DNA of 10,732 nucleotides from Methanocorpusculum sp. (lineage in GTDB: Archaea > Halobacteriota > Methanomicrobia > Methanomicrobiales > Methanocorpusculaceae). Shown piece after piece: positions 1-7,204 of the stretch. Position 1 is the stretch's first letter. Each line of letters starts with the position of its first letter. The stretch spans positions 1-10,732 of the forward strand of contig DALTWQ010000039.1 in assembly GCA_029987025.1 (NCBI GenBank). The letters are read 5' to 3'. Position numbers and translations under genes: made by a program. A model generated the notes under the pieces. It ran no database searches and was not told the DNA's origin. It saw nothing but the letters and a program-made list of their open reading frames with translations.

Positions 1-14
1 CGAGCGTAGCGAGC

Positions 15-41
15 ATCCGTGTGTAATCTGTGACATCCGTG
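15..41. repeat. Short ATCCGTG-type repeat cluster
   Basis: Three copies of a 7-bp word occur at 15-21 (ATCCGTG), 26-32 (ATCTGTG) and 35-41 (ATCCGTG). An inverted copy, CACGGAT, lies at 179-185. Just before them, CGAGC is directly repeated at 1-5 and 10-14. CACGGAT/CACAGATT-like intergenic repeats are known from many prokaryotic genomes, and this looks like one of them, but only a genome-wide search can show whether it is multicopy here. Confidence 0.35.
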
Positions 42-152
42 TCTGGGGATAGCCTATACACAGACCACAACAACAATCATAATTCAAAATGGCTTCGATG
101 AGAAGTCTATAATTGGGTGCTTTCACATAAAATGACGAAGAACCATTTTTCA

Positions 153-176
153 GAGGATTTTCTCCTCATTTTTTTT
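153..176 (+). terminator. Hairpin plus T8, terminator-like on the plus strand
   Basis: GAGGA (153-157) pairs with TCCTC (163-167) around a 5-base loop, and one base later a run of eight T follows (169-176). In the plus direction this resembles an intrinsic terminator, and archaeal terminators rely mainly on the T-run. No plus-strand gene inside the window ends here, so it would serve a gene left of the window. On the minus strand the T-run reads as A and lies on the wrong side, so it does not explain the end of the pilus operon. Confidence 0.35.
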
Positions 177-249
177 GCACGGATTTCTGTCAGTCTGCGT
201 ATCTCAGACATGCACGCCTGCACGTAAGAGCATCCTGCACCGGCTACGG

Positions 250-690
250 TCACTCTTTCTGATATATCTCACCGCTTGAAAGCAGTTTGCCGGATTTTGT
301 ATCATAGAACATCCAGACAACATATTTCCCTGCCGCAGCAAATCCGTGCTTATCTGCCTGCAGCATATCTCCGAGCCGCACATTTGACCCGGAACTGCTC
401 AGTATATTTTTACCCGCGACTCTGATCTGATTCGACATATCATCTCTTAGAGAGAGTACCAGTTCCAGGCGGTCTTTGGAAAAAGCATCGCCTGCGGTCA
501 TCTCGAAGAAATAGTGACCGCCGTCTGAGTTCAGATACGCGAATTCTGCATCAACCGGTTTATCCGCCGCGCCTGAGAAAAGACCGGATGCAGCCGCTGC
601 AAAGACGCCTGCCAGCAGCACCGTTATAGTAAGCATAAGCATCACTCCCACAACAGGAGATACTGCATCATCTTTTTTCTGCTGCTTCAT
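250..690 (-). CDS. Type IV pilin-like protein (archaeal pilin N-terminal domain), 146 aa
   Basis: Likely a pilus subunit. Residues 1-9 are a short charged leader ending in DDA, followed by VSPVVGVMLML and a hydrophobic helix to about residue 36. This is the archaeal type IV prepilin layout (DUF1628-type N-terminus), with processing expected between Ala9 and Val10 by a prepilin peptidase that is not encoded here. The ectodomain of about 110 residues is predicted to be beta-rich and contains a GG-H-Y-F segment near 57-61. The ATG overlaps the TGA of the upstream gene as ATGA, with AAGGTG about 8 bp upstream acting as a ribosome binding site, so it is translationally coupled. It is the last gene of the operon. 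Its N-terminal coding sequence is very close to that of the divergent pilin at the right edge. Whether it is a minor or a structural subunit cannot be told from sequence. Confidence 0.85.
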   Translation of the reverse strand: MKQQKKDDAVSPVVGVMLMLTITVLLAGVFAAAASGLFSGAADKPVDAEFAYLNSDGGHYFFEMTAGDAFSKDRLELVLSLRDDMSNQIRVAGKNILSSSGSNVRLGDMLQADKHGFAAAGKYVVWMFYDTKSGKLLSSGEIYQKE

Positions 691-1634
691 TCTACAGACA
701 CCTTCGCTTCAATTCTCGTCACCCTGAGAAGTGACGGCAGACTGCCTTTCGTCAGAGGCAATGATTCCCCGTTGAGTTCCAGCGGGTTATCAGTCAGTTC
801 GTACTCTGTAATTTCCGGCAGAACATTTGCAGAGATTTTCAGTCCTGCGTCTGCCGAACCGCTGAGATAACGGTGTTTTTCATCCGCAGATACATTGACA
901 AGCGTCATTGTATAGATGTACTGCGTATTTTCAGAAATGCCGGTAACATTTCCGCCTGAATCCTTTGTAACGGTGAATGTTTTATTCGCGGTAAGATATG
1001 CAGGCTTCATCATCAGAATCCATGAATCTGCAGTCTGATTCATCTGATTGTACCCGTCGTCTGCCGAGTAGAGAGCAGTTGAAGCCGGTGTATGTATATC
1101 ACCTTTCCGAACCCAGACCACACCTTTTTCATACAGATACCCCTGCTCTTCCCAGAAGGGAAGAACCGGCGTGTAGCTGATATTTACGGCAGTTAAACTG
1201 ATGGTCTCAGATAGTTCTGAGACACTGACGGCTGTATCTCCGCGGGTTCCGTTGCTGTAAATCAGGGTTTTATTCGTGTAGTATATCTTCAGCGTATCAG
1301 GATTTGTTTCATTGAGCGGAATGGTATGAATCTCAACAGTTCCTGCTGATTTCGATGATGAGAGAAGAATTTCTCCGCCCCCTAAGGTGAAGAGTTGTGA
1401 ATACGTTCCCGCCTGTCCGCGTGAGTAGACTGAGTCCATGTCTGATGAAACCTGCAGAAATGCTGATTTCACGTCTTCTGAGTGCATCATCTCGGATGTC
1501 TCTTTCATCTGCGGAAGATAAATGCCTACAAATACAGAGAAGGCAATCACGATTACAGATAAGATGAGCATCATCACCACAACATTTGATACTGCATCAT
1601 CTGATTTTCTCTTAAGTGTATGCTTTTGTTTCAT
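687..1634 (-). CDS. Large type IV pilin-like protein, 315 aa
   Basis: The leader ends in SDDA (to residue 14), followed by VSNVVVMMLIL and a hydrophobic segment to about residue 40. Processing is expected after Ala14. It is about twice the length of its pilin neighbours, with an extracellular domain of about 270 residues carrying eight N-X-S/T sequons, so it is probably glycosylated outside the cell. After the helix come a polar, probably helical stretch (roughly 43-75) and then beta-rich sequence, an arrangement I associate with the large pseudopilin-like proteins in archaeal pilus operons; this is a general resemblance, not a family match. The usual Gly of the VVG motif is Val. ATGA overlaps join it to the genes on both sides, with AGGAG about 10 bp before the start. 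It may act as a tip or initiator subunit; that is inference. Confidence 0.75.
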   Translation of the reverse strand: MKQKHTLKRKSDDAVSNVVVMMLILSVIVIAFSVFVGIYLPQMKETSEMMHSEDVKSAFLQVSSDMDSVYSRGQAGTYSQLFTLGGGEILLSSSKSAGTVEIHTIPLNETNPDTLKIYYTNKTLIYSNGTRGDTAVSVSELSETISLTAVNISYTPVLPFWEEQGYLYEKGVVWVRKGDIHTPASTALYSADDGYNQMNQTADSWILMMKPAYLTANKTFTVTKDSGGNVTGISENTQYIYTMTLVNVSADEKHRYLSGSADAGLKISANVLPEITEYELTDNPLELNGESLPLTKGSLPSLLRVTRIEAKVSVE

Positions 1635-2107
1635 TCTCTGACCACTCCTGTATAAATGATGGTATTTCCTGTTGCAAGACGCACCTGGTCTTTCGAAGAT
1701 AAACCGGTAACAGTCACATTAAGTACACAGCCGAGATTAAACACCTGAGTGTCTGCACCGCTGCTGTCCTTCAGGGATGTTATGGTGCTGTTTCTCTGAG
1801 CAACTGCGCCGTCAGGGTAGACCAGAACCCTGAGTTCTCCTTTATCTATTGCATCTCCTCCTTTGTGGTAGAACGTAAGAATACCGGATGATGCTTTGCT
1901 GTCGTCCATTGCCGCATCAACGTGGTCATCCCTGTCTCCGGGAAGAAGTCCCATCAGCGATGCCGCAAAGACAGCGACAAGAATTACCCCAACGGCTAAC
2001 AGCAGCATCTCACCCACAACACTGGATACACCGTCGTCCGTTCTTCTGAAAAGAGTTCTTTTCAGAACGGGATTTCCGGTTTGTTTTCTGCAGCGGTTTT
2101 GTTTCAT
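1631..2107 (-). CDS. Type IV pilin-like protein, 158 aa
   Basis: An unusually long 26-residue basic leader ends in TDDG, followed by VSSVVGEMLLL and a helix to about residue 50. The expected prepilin peptidase site is Gly26-Val27. It is the only one of the four pilins here with a Glu in the early helix (seventh mature residue), recalling the conserved Glu near the start of bacterial pilins, where it helps align subunits. The ectodomain has a HKGGD segment, as seen in archaeal pilins of this type, and two sequons (NST, NVT). The start is supported by GAGGT at 2115-2119, which overlaps the stop codon of the platform gene with 7 bp before the ATG; no closer Met precedes the helix. The gap to the platform gene is 10 bp. 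It is the first of three consecutive pilin genes. Confidence 0.8.
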   Translation of the reverse strand: MKQNRCRKQTGNPVLKRTLFRRTDDGVSSVVGEMLLLAVGVILVAVFAASLMGLLPGDRDDHVDAAMDDSKASSGILTFYHKGGDAIDKGELRVLVYPDGAVAQRNSTITSLKDSSGADTQVFNLGCVLNVTVTGLSSKDQVRLATGNTIIYTGVVRE

Positions 2108-2117
2108 GTGTGATACC

Positions 2118-3890
2118 TCAGAGGACGAAGACGAATATTATAACTGCAATGATGAGCATAATCATCGAGTGCTTCAGACCGGCAAGAGGGGTATTTGAGG
2201 CCATCTGACCTGCCATGATGCCTGAAAATGTCGCAAGGATGATTGCAATAATGAACATATCCTGCGTACTTGATGCAATATCGAAGGATACATGCATTGT
2301 TTCAAACGTCCCGACGAACGAACCTAAGATGACATACGCAGTAAACAGGAAAATACCGTATGAGAGATAGATGATTGCAACATAGGCAAACGATGCGGAA
2401 AAGCGTTTGCTCTTCATCTTAAGATAGTGTTCCAGATCACCGACCGCGATTGCCAGAATCTCACGGATAAAGTCCGTGACCTCTGATGCACGCACAAGAA
2501 GCGAGATGGAACGCTTCACATTCGTAAGTCCCACACGGTTTTCCATCCTCACAAGAGCGCCGGATAAGGATGAACCGTAGTTTAACTCCTTTGATACGAT
2601 TTTCAGTTCTGATGTAAGAACCCCGGATTTGTTTTCAGCAATGAGTTTAATAGCAGACGGCAGCGTCATGCCGATATCTCTCATGTCAGATATTTCACGC
2701 AGGAATTCAGGCAGCTGTTTTTCGATGCCGGATACATATCTGTTTCTGATTTCGTAGGCAACGGCTACGGGAAGCATAAATGCGATGATTGCAAGGCACA
2801 CAAGCGTCAGCGGCGTTGATTTTGGAAAGAGGGATGCAAGAATGCCCTGATACCAGAAGAAGAACACTGCTGCAGCAAATATGGCACCGAAAAATACTGA
2901 AGGGACGTAGCTTGAGATGTAGAACATCACCGGATGCCGCAGAATAGTATTGATTTTGTTTATCTGCTTTTTCTGCTGGAACTTTTTCTCAAACTTTTTA
3001 TCCATCGGTTTTTCCGGGTTTTCGATGATGTCAAGCGGGAACTCTGAGCCGCGCACCTCCTTTTTCGAGATGGTAAGAGTACTCTGCGGCAGAAGAAGAT
3101 AGAGCACCATAATTATTACCAGAGCGCCTACCGGAAGTCCGATGTACATAATAGGCATCAGATTTCCGATTGTGGTTGTTCCTGCAAGGCTTTGTGCAAC
3201 AAGCATAATCATTATGGCAATAGGTCCTGCTACAAACACCGTTACATAGACCTCTGCGATGATTTCCAGAAACTGCATGGATGACTCCAGTTCGTTTTTG
3301 GCAATCTCACGGTAGGAGTCCGACTTTGCGTTGAAGAAGTTTTTGAGGTCGCCTCCGCTCCGGTATACCATCAGTAAATCGTTTAACAGTTCCTTGAATT
3401 TATCTGACGGTGTGGTATCTCTGGTATTTTCGATGGCAGTAATCAAGTCAGCTCCGAACACTTCAACATCACGGATGATAACGCCGCACTCTTTTGAAAC
3501 CTCACCGTACAGGTCATCTGATTCATAGACGCTTCTGAAGATGTCAAGCAGGGGAATGGTGGTGGCTAACGCCTGCATGTACGTAATTGCGTACGGCAAA
3601 TCGAGGTTTATCTTCGATTTTCGTCCCGAGGCTGCAAGAGACGGATATACGTAGGCAAAGGTGAACACTCCTGCCGGAAAGACGATGGAGAAGATGAAGA
3701 AGATAAGGGTTTTTGAGATCCCTGAGATGATATTTACCAGACCGGTGGTAATTGCGACAAACCAGATGATGGTCCAGAGAACAGAAGCGCCAACTGCCAT
3801 AAGTCCGCAGAGTAAGATGTACCGTTTTGCAGGGATACCTATTCTGGCTGCCTGCAGGCTTTTGCTGAGCGAACTTACATCAAACGCCAC
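2118..3890 (-). CDS. Type IV pilus platform protein with two GspF domains (TadC/PilC/FlaJ-like), 590 aa
   Basis: This is the polytopic inner-membrane protein on which the pilus ATPase acts. Two cytoplasmic GspF-type helical domains are visible. The first lies at about 97-205 (from LPYAITYMQAL through the YRSGGDL segment) and the second at about 393-497 (from LPEFLREISDM through the GSSLSGAL segment). Roughly nine hydrophobic segments are seen near 26-52, 60-85, 212-236, 243-267, 325-347, 358-380, 498-525, 545-562 and 572-590. A Lys-rich loop around 289-315 follows the first half. A single protein with two GspF domains is the usual archaeal form. The start is GTG, not ATG; the next Met (residue 31) lies inside the first membrane helix, and GGAG lies 11 bp upstream. 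The ATPase gene ends 6 bp before it, so the two are almost certainly co-expressed. Confidence 0.9.
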   Translation of the reverse strand: MAFDVSSLSKSLQAARIGIPAKRYILLCGLMAVGASVLWTIIWFVAITTGLVNIISGISKTLIFFIFSIVFPAGVFTFAYVYPSLAASGRKSKINLDLPYAITYMQALATTIPLLDIFRSVYESDDLYGEVSKECGVIIRDVEVFGADLITAIENTRDTTPSDKFKELLNDLLMVYRSGGDLKNFFNAKSDSYREIAKNELESSMQFLEIIAEVYVTVFVAGPIAIMIMLVAQSLAGTTTIGNLMPIMYIGLPVGALVIIMVLYLLLPQSTLTISKKEVRGSEFPLDIIENPEKPMDKKFEKKFQQKKQINKINTILRHPVMFYISSYVPSVFFGAIFAAAVFFFWYQGILASLFPKSTPLTLVCLAIIAFMLPVAVAYEIRNRYVSGIEKQLPEFLREISDMRDIGMTLPSAIKLIAENKSGVLTSELKIVSKELNYGSSLSGALVRMENRVGLTNVKRSISLLVRASEVTDFIREILAIAVGDLEHYLKMKSKRFSASFAYVAIIYLSYGIFLFTAYVILGSFVGTFETMHVSFDIASSTQDMFIIAIILATFSGIMAGQMASNTPLAGLKHSMIMLIIAVIIFVFVL

Positions 3891-3896
3891 GTCTAT

Positions 3897-5621
3897 CTAT
3901 ACTCCGGATATTTCAAAGAGGCGGTTTCCGATTTCTTCAGCGGAAATACGGCTGTTTTCGGCAAGTATCTTCAGCTCATCTGCACGGTACTTTATCTGAC
4001 GCTGCAGTTCCTCTCTTGTCCAGCCGTTCTGGGTACATATAGCATCAAATACCATGGAGGCATCAACACTGCCGAGGACGGTATCAGTCACAGGGTTCCA
4101 CTCAAAAAGCGGTTTCCATTTCACTTCATCGCCTAAGACATACAGTTCGCTTAATGACAGGCAGCGCCGCACACCTTTTCCTTCCTGGTAGTGCAGCCCC
4201 TGAATAATCATAAGACGCAGGGCGGTAAACATGGCAGGCGGGACATTGATTGGTTCATGCGTCAGACGGCTTACTGCCTCACGGACGTTTCCGGCGTGAA
4301 GGGTTGAAAAGGTAGTGTGTCCCGTATTCATTGCCTGGAAAAGCGTCTGCGCTTCTTCTCCTCTGACCTCACCCACGATGATGTACTCAGGTCTCTGCCG
4401 CAGGGCTGCTTTAAGGAGTGCAAACATGTCGATGTTTCCGACTGACGCAGATGCGATGGTTTCACGGGTGTGCATTGCAAGCCAGTTCTCGTGCGGCAGC
4501 TGAATCTCGCGGGTATCTTCGATGGAAACAATTTTGGACTCCTGCGGGATAAAGAACGATACTGCGTTCATGGTGGATGTTTTTCCGGATGCAGTACCTC
4601 CGGCGACTACAATGCTCTGGCGGTTTTCGATGGCAAGCCAGATGCAGGCAAGCAGTTCGGGAGTGTAGGTCCGCGACTGGATTAAATCTACCGGAGTGAT
4701 AGGTTCTGATCTGAACTTTCTGATGGTAAAACTGCTTCCGCGGGAACTGATGACATCAGAGTAGGTAATCTGCGCACGTGCCCCGGTAGGAAGTGCGGCA
4801 TCGACTAACGGTGTTGTCAGAGACACCTGTTTATCAGCCATCTGGGCTAAGCGGATGATGAAGTTGTTCAGCTCACCGTGCTCAAATATGATGCTCGTTT
4901 TGATGTTTCCGTAGGTGTGATGATAGAGATAGACCGGGATATCTTTTCCGTTGCAGGTGATATCTTCAATCAGTTCATCGTGCATGAGTCCGTCGATTTT
5001 GCCGTAGCCTAACAGGTTTCTGTTGAGGTAGTAGTAGATAATCTCCTGACGCGACGGCTTGATATTGACATCGAAAGATGAGAGGATGTTTATGACCTGC
5101 CGGTGGCTGATTTTCTGCGGAGCTGCGGTTTTATCTTTGTATGAGATGGTCTCACGCAGGATATGTACGGTTTCTTCGAGCAGAACAAACTCTTCCTGAG
5201 ATACCTTCGGTTCGTGGAGTTCATAGAGGAGTTTTCCGTCAGGTTCCTGCAGAATACGCACGTAGGCAAAAGGCGGTGTGAGCCAGTAGGATTCTATCTC
5301 GGTTTTGTTCCCCCGGTACGGCGGAACATCGCCTACCGGAACGGGGACTTCATGATACTCTTCTTCCGCGGCAGTCCCTGTAAGGACACTGAAGAGCTCC
5401 ATGAAGTTTTCTTTGGAGAAGACGGATTTTTTGACGGTGTCAATTGCCTCGGGAAATGAGTTTTTCTTTTCTTTTGAACTCTGTTTTGAGAACAGCAGAC
5501 TGATTTTCTTCGGTGCTGCATTTTCCGTCTTTGTCTCTGCAGCAGAACTGACGGAGGATTCCGGAACAGAAGCGGGCACTTCTTCGGCGGCCGTATTCTT
5601 ATTCGTGAATGGAATCCGCAT
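3897..5621 (-). CDS. Type II/IV secretion system ATPase (GspE/PilB/FlaI-like), 574 aa
   Basis: This is the hexameric cytoplasmic motor expected to power pilus assembly through the adjacent platform protein. The core has all the hallmark motifs: Walker A GGTASGKT (341-348), an Asp box SIEDTREIQL (366-375), Walker B with IIVGEVRGEE (414-423) and a His box TGHTTFSTLH (433-442). The N-terminal domain includes the EDITCNGKDIPVYLYH stretch (219-234), typical of archaeal GspE-2/FlaI-type ATPases. Residues 1-90 are a low-complexity Ser/Ala/Lys/Glu-rich extension ahead of the conserved part. No tetracysteine zinc motif was seen. The gene starts 2 bp after the upstream stop codon, with a G-rich GAGGGGG sequence before the ATG. 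An archaellum role is less likely because no other archaellum gene is nearby and the neighbours are pilins. Confidence 0.93.
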   Translation of the reverse strand: MRIPFTNKNTAAEEVPASVPESSVSSAAETKTENAAPKKISLLFSKQSSKEKKNSFPEAIDTVKKSVFSKENFMELFSVLTGTAAEEEYHEVPVPVGDVPPYRGNKTEIESYWLTPPFAYVRILQEPDGKLLYELHEPKVSQEEFVLLEETVHILRETISYKDKTAAPQKISHRQVINILSSFDVNIKPSRQEIIYYYLNRNLLGYGKIDGLMHDELIEDITCNGKDIPVYLYHHTYGNIKTSIIFEHGELNNFIIRLAQMADKQVSLTTPLVDAALPTGARAQITYSDVISSRGSSFTIRKFRSEPITPVDLIQSRTYTPELLACIWLAIENRQSIVVAGGTASGKTSTMNAVSFFIPQESKIVSIEDTREIQLPHENWLAMHTRETIASASVGNIDMFALLKAALRQRPEYIIVGEVRGEEAQTLFQAMNTGHTTFSTLHAGNVREAVSRLTHEPINVPPAMFTALRLMIIQGLHYQEGKGVRRCLSLSELYVLGDEVKWKPLFEWNPVTDTVLGSVDASMVFDAICTQNGWTREELQRQIKYRADELKILAENSRISAEEIGNRLFEISGV

Positions 5622-5623
5622 GA

Positions 5624-7204
5624 TTACTTCCCCCTCACAGAAAGGTTGTTGTAGAAAGGCATTTCTTTGCTCAGCTGCTGGAAATCGAGTGTGATTCCGG
5701 TTCCCCGAAGGAATACGCCGAGTTCATATTCTCCGGGCTGGAACTCAGCTGTTATCTGCTCAGTATCTGCGCTGTATTTTCCTTTCCAGCCGAATCCGTA
5801 TGTTTTAATTACGTTTCCTGCTTCATCGTACTGATTAAGGATAAGTTCCGCACCGGTGTAGGGGTCTGTTCCGGTTCCTGACACTTTCCAGGAGATTCTC
5901 CACGGCTCTTCTATTACGATGGTGGTGTACTGTTTGTTCTGATAATATACCGGGACTTTTGCCGGATTTACCGTGATACGAAACTCGCTTACTACCCAGG
6001 CCCCTGAAGATATTCCTGCAGTCTGCACTGTTTCCCAGTCCTGTTCCGAGGCATAGATTCCGCCGGGGATGTCAGAGGTCTGTTTTCCTGCGTAGAAATA
6101 ATCGCCTTCGGGGATGGAAAGAGCTGCAGTAATTCCGGTTCTTTTGGTCAGCAGCGGCGCTGACGGGTCAAGAGAAATAACAAGGATGTATTCTCCTTTT
6201 TCATAGACTCGGCCGGAGGTATGTTCTTTAATCTGTTCAGCAGGACTGCCTTCTTCTGTTTTATTTTCCGCAGTATCTCTTCTGACTGCAACAGTATCTA
6301 CATATACGGTATTTCCGCTCTCATCTTTTTTAAAGAGGGAAAAGTACACCACAGCGTCCCGTAACTGTGATGAGGTGCCGGCATTTTCTGATGAAGAGAT
6401 TCCTGCAGATTCCAGCATAGATCCGTCAAAGAGCCAGTTCTGTGCGGCAGTGAAGTCAGTTTCAACCTCGCCGTCCTGCAGTGCTTCTGCAGACGGGTCG
6501 ACCTGCACGGACAGTTTACCCGTACTGGTCATGCTCTGCATGGTGTCGAAGAGCAGTTTGGTTTCGCCGAGCATGTTTTTGGTATTGAAGGTGTTTTCCG
6601 TATCGATGGTAATCGTTTTTGAGGGGTCGACTGCCGCGATTGATTTCAGCGAGAAGGCATCTGAAAGAAGAGATGTCAGGCCGTCTTTCTTTTCAGGTAC
6701 CTGTGTCGGTTCCGGCGCTGCAGTCTCTTCAGGGTGTTCTGTTCTTGCCATTCCCGCATTCGGGTCAAAGAAGAGTTTTATCTGGTCAACAATCTCCGAA
6801 GATTCGCCGGTCACCTGTGTGAAGGTAAAAAATCCGGCAAATGCAGCGATAAGGACTGCAAGAATGATTCCGAGAATCAGACAGAGACGAAGGGTTTTGT
6901 TCTTCGGCGGCTGTTTTTCTGCTGCGGTCTTTTTCGGTTTTCCTTTAAGCAGGTCGGTGACGGTTGTTTTCTTTACGGGTTTCTTACTGACAACGACTGC
7001 GGGCTTTTGATGGTCAAAGAGTTCAGTGAGGAAATCATAATCATCTGTATCTTTGTCTGCAGCAGTGCTCTCTGATGCTCCCGGGATGGTTTCTTTTTCC
7101 GGAAGATGAGTCCGGTGCGTCAGAAGGCTTTCTGCATCTGATACCGGTGATTCAGTACCGTCCTGCGTAGATTCGTCCGATTTTTTTGTCCGGGGAAACT
7201 TCAT
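5624..7204 (-). CDS. Unrecognised single-pass membrane protein in pilus operon, 526 aa
   Basis: I do not recognise the family. Residues 1-104 are a hydrophilic, presumably cytoplasmic tail. It has an acidic patch with aromatic residues (DDYDFLTELFD, 54-64) followed by a Lys-rich stretch (67-103). One strong hydrophobic helix spans about 105-129. The remaining 395 or so residues should face outside: a Pro/Glu/Thr linker (about 155-175), then a beta-rich region. GEY-type strand motifs appear near 335 and 490, similar to those repeated in the neighbouring S-layer-type protein. Orientation is inferred from the basic side of the helix. The ATG overlaps the upstream stop as ATGA and has a strong ribosome binding site. 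Its position between the surface protein and the motor ATPase suggests it links the cytoplasmic machinery to the envelope; this is inference from context. Confidence 0.8.
   Translation of the reverse strand: MKFPRTKKSDESTQDGTESPVSDAESLLTHRTHLPEKETIPGASESTAADKDTDDYDFLTELFDHQKPAVVVSKKPVKKTTVTDLLKGKPKKTAAEKQPPKNKTLRLCLILGIILAVLIAAFAGFFTFTQVTGESSEIVDQIKLFFDPNAGMARTEHPEETAAPEPTQVPEKKDGLTSLLSDAFSLKSIAAVDPSKTITIDTENTFNTKNMLGETKLLFDTMQSMTSTGKLSVQVDPSAEALQDGEVETDFTAAQNWLFDGSMLESAGISSSENAGTSSQLRDAVVYFSLFKKDESGNTVYVDTVAVRRDTAENKTEEGSPAEQIKEHTSGRVYEKGEYILVISLDPSAPLLTKRTGITAALSIPEGDYFYAGKQTSDIPGGIYASEQDWETVQTAGISSGAWVVSEFRITVNPAKVPVYYQNKQYTTIVIEEPWRISWKVSGTGTDPYTGAELILNQYDEAGNVIKTYGFGWKGKYSADTEQITAEFQPGEYELGVFLRGTGITLDFQQLSKEMPFYNNLSVRGK

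Larger units (their letters stand above)
1..249. other. Non-coding region downstream of the pilus operon
   Basis: No convincing gene is visible in these 249 bases; the open frames are 20 codons or shorter and lack a good ribosome binding site. The stretch holds short ATCCGTG-like repeats at the left edge, an inverted copy near 179-185, and a plus-strand hairpin with a T-run at 153-176. It lies just past the last gene of the minus-strand operon, but no clear T-rich terminator in the minus direction is evident. Confidence 0.6.

Noticed and set aside
102..170. 20-codon minus-strand frame beginning ATGAGGAGA
   Set aside because: Too short, with no ribosome binding site upstream, and it covers the hairpin region; no evidence that it is translated.
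4578..4601. Ala instead of Gly in the ATPase Walker A motif (GGTASGKT)
   Set aside because: This form is normal in archaeal GspE/FlaI-type ATPases; Lys and Thr are intact, so it is not a defect.
3897..5621. Archaellum (FlaI) rather than pilus ATPase
   Set aside because: Neighbours are several pilins and a double-GspF protein, with no archaellum accessory genes; a pilus role fits better, although the window shows only part of the region.
6375..7010. 211-codon open frame on the plus strand
   Set aside because: It lies wholly antisense to the well-supported membrane protein gene, has a Ser/Cys/Phe-rich composition typical of antisense reading, and lacks a recognisable domain.
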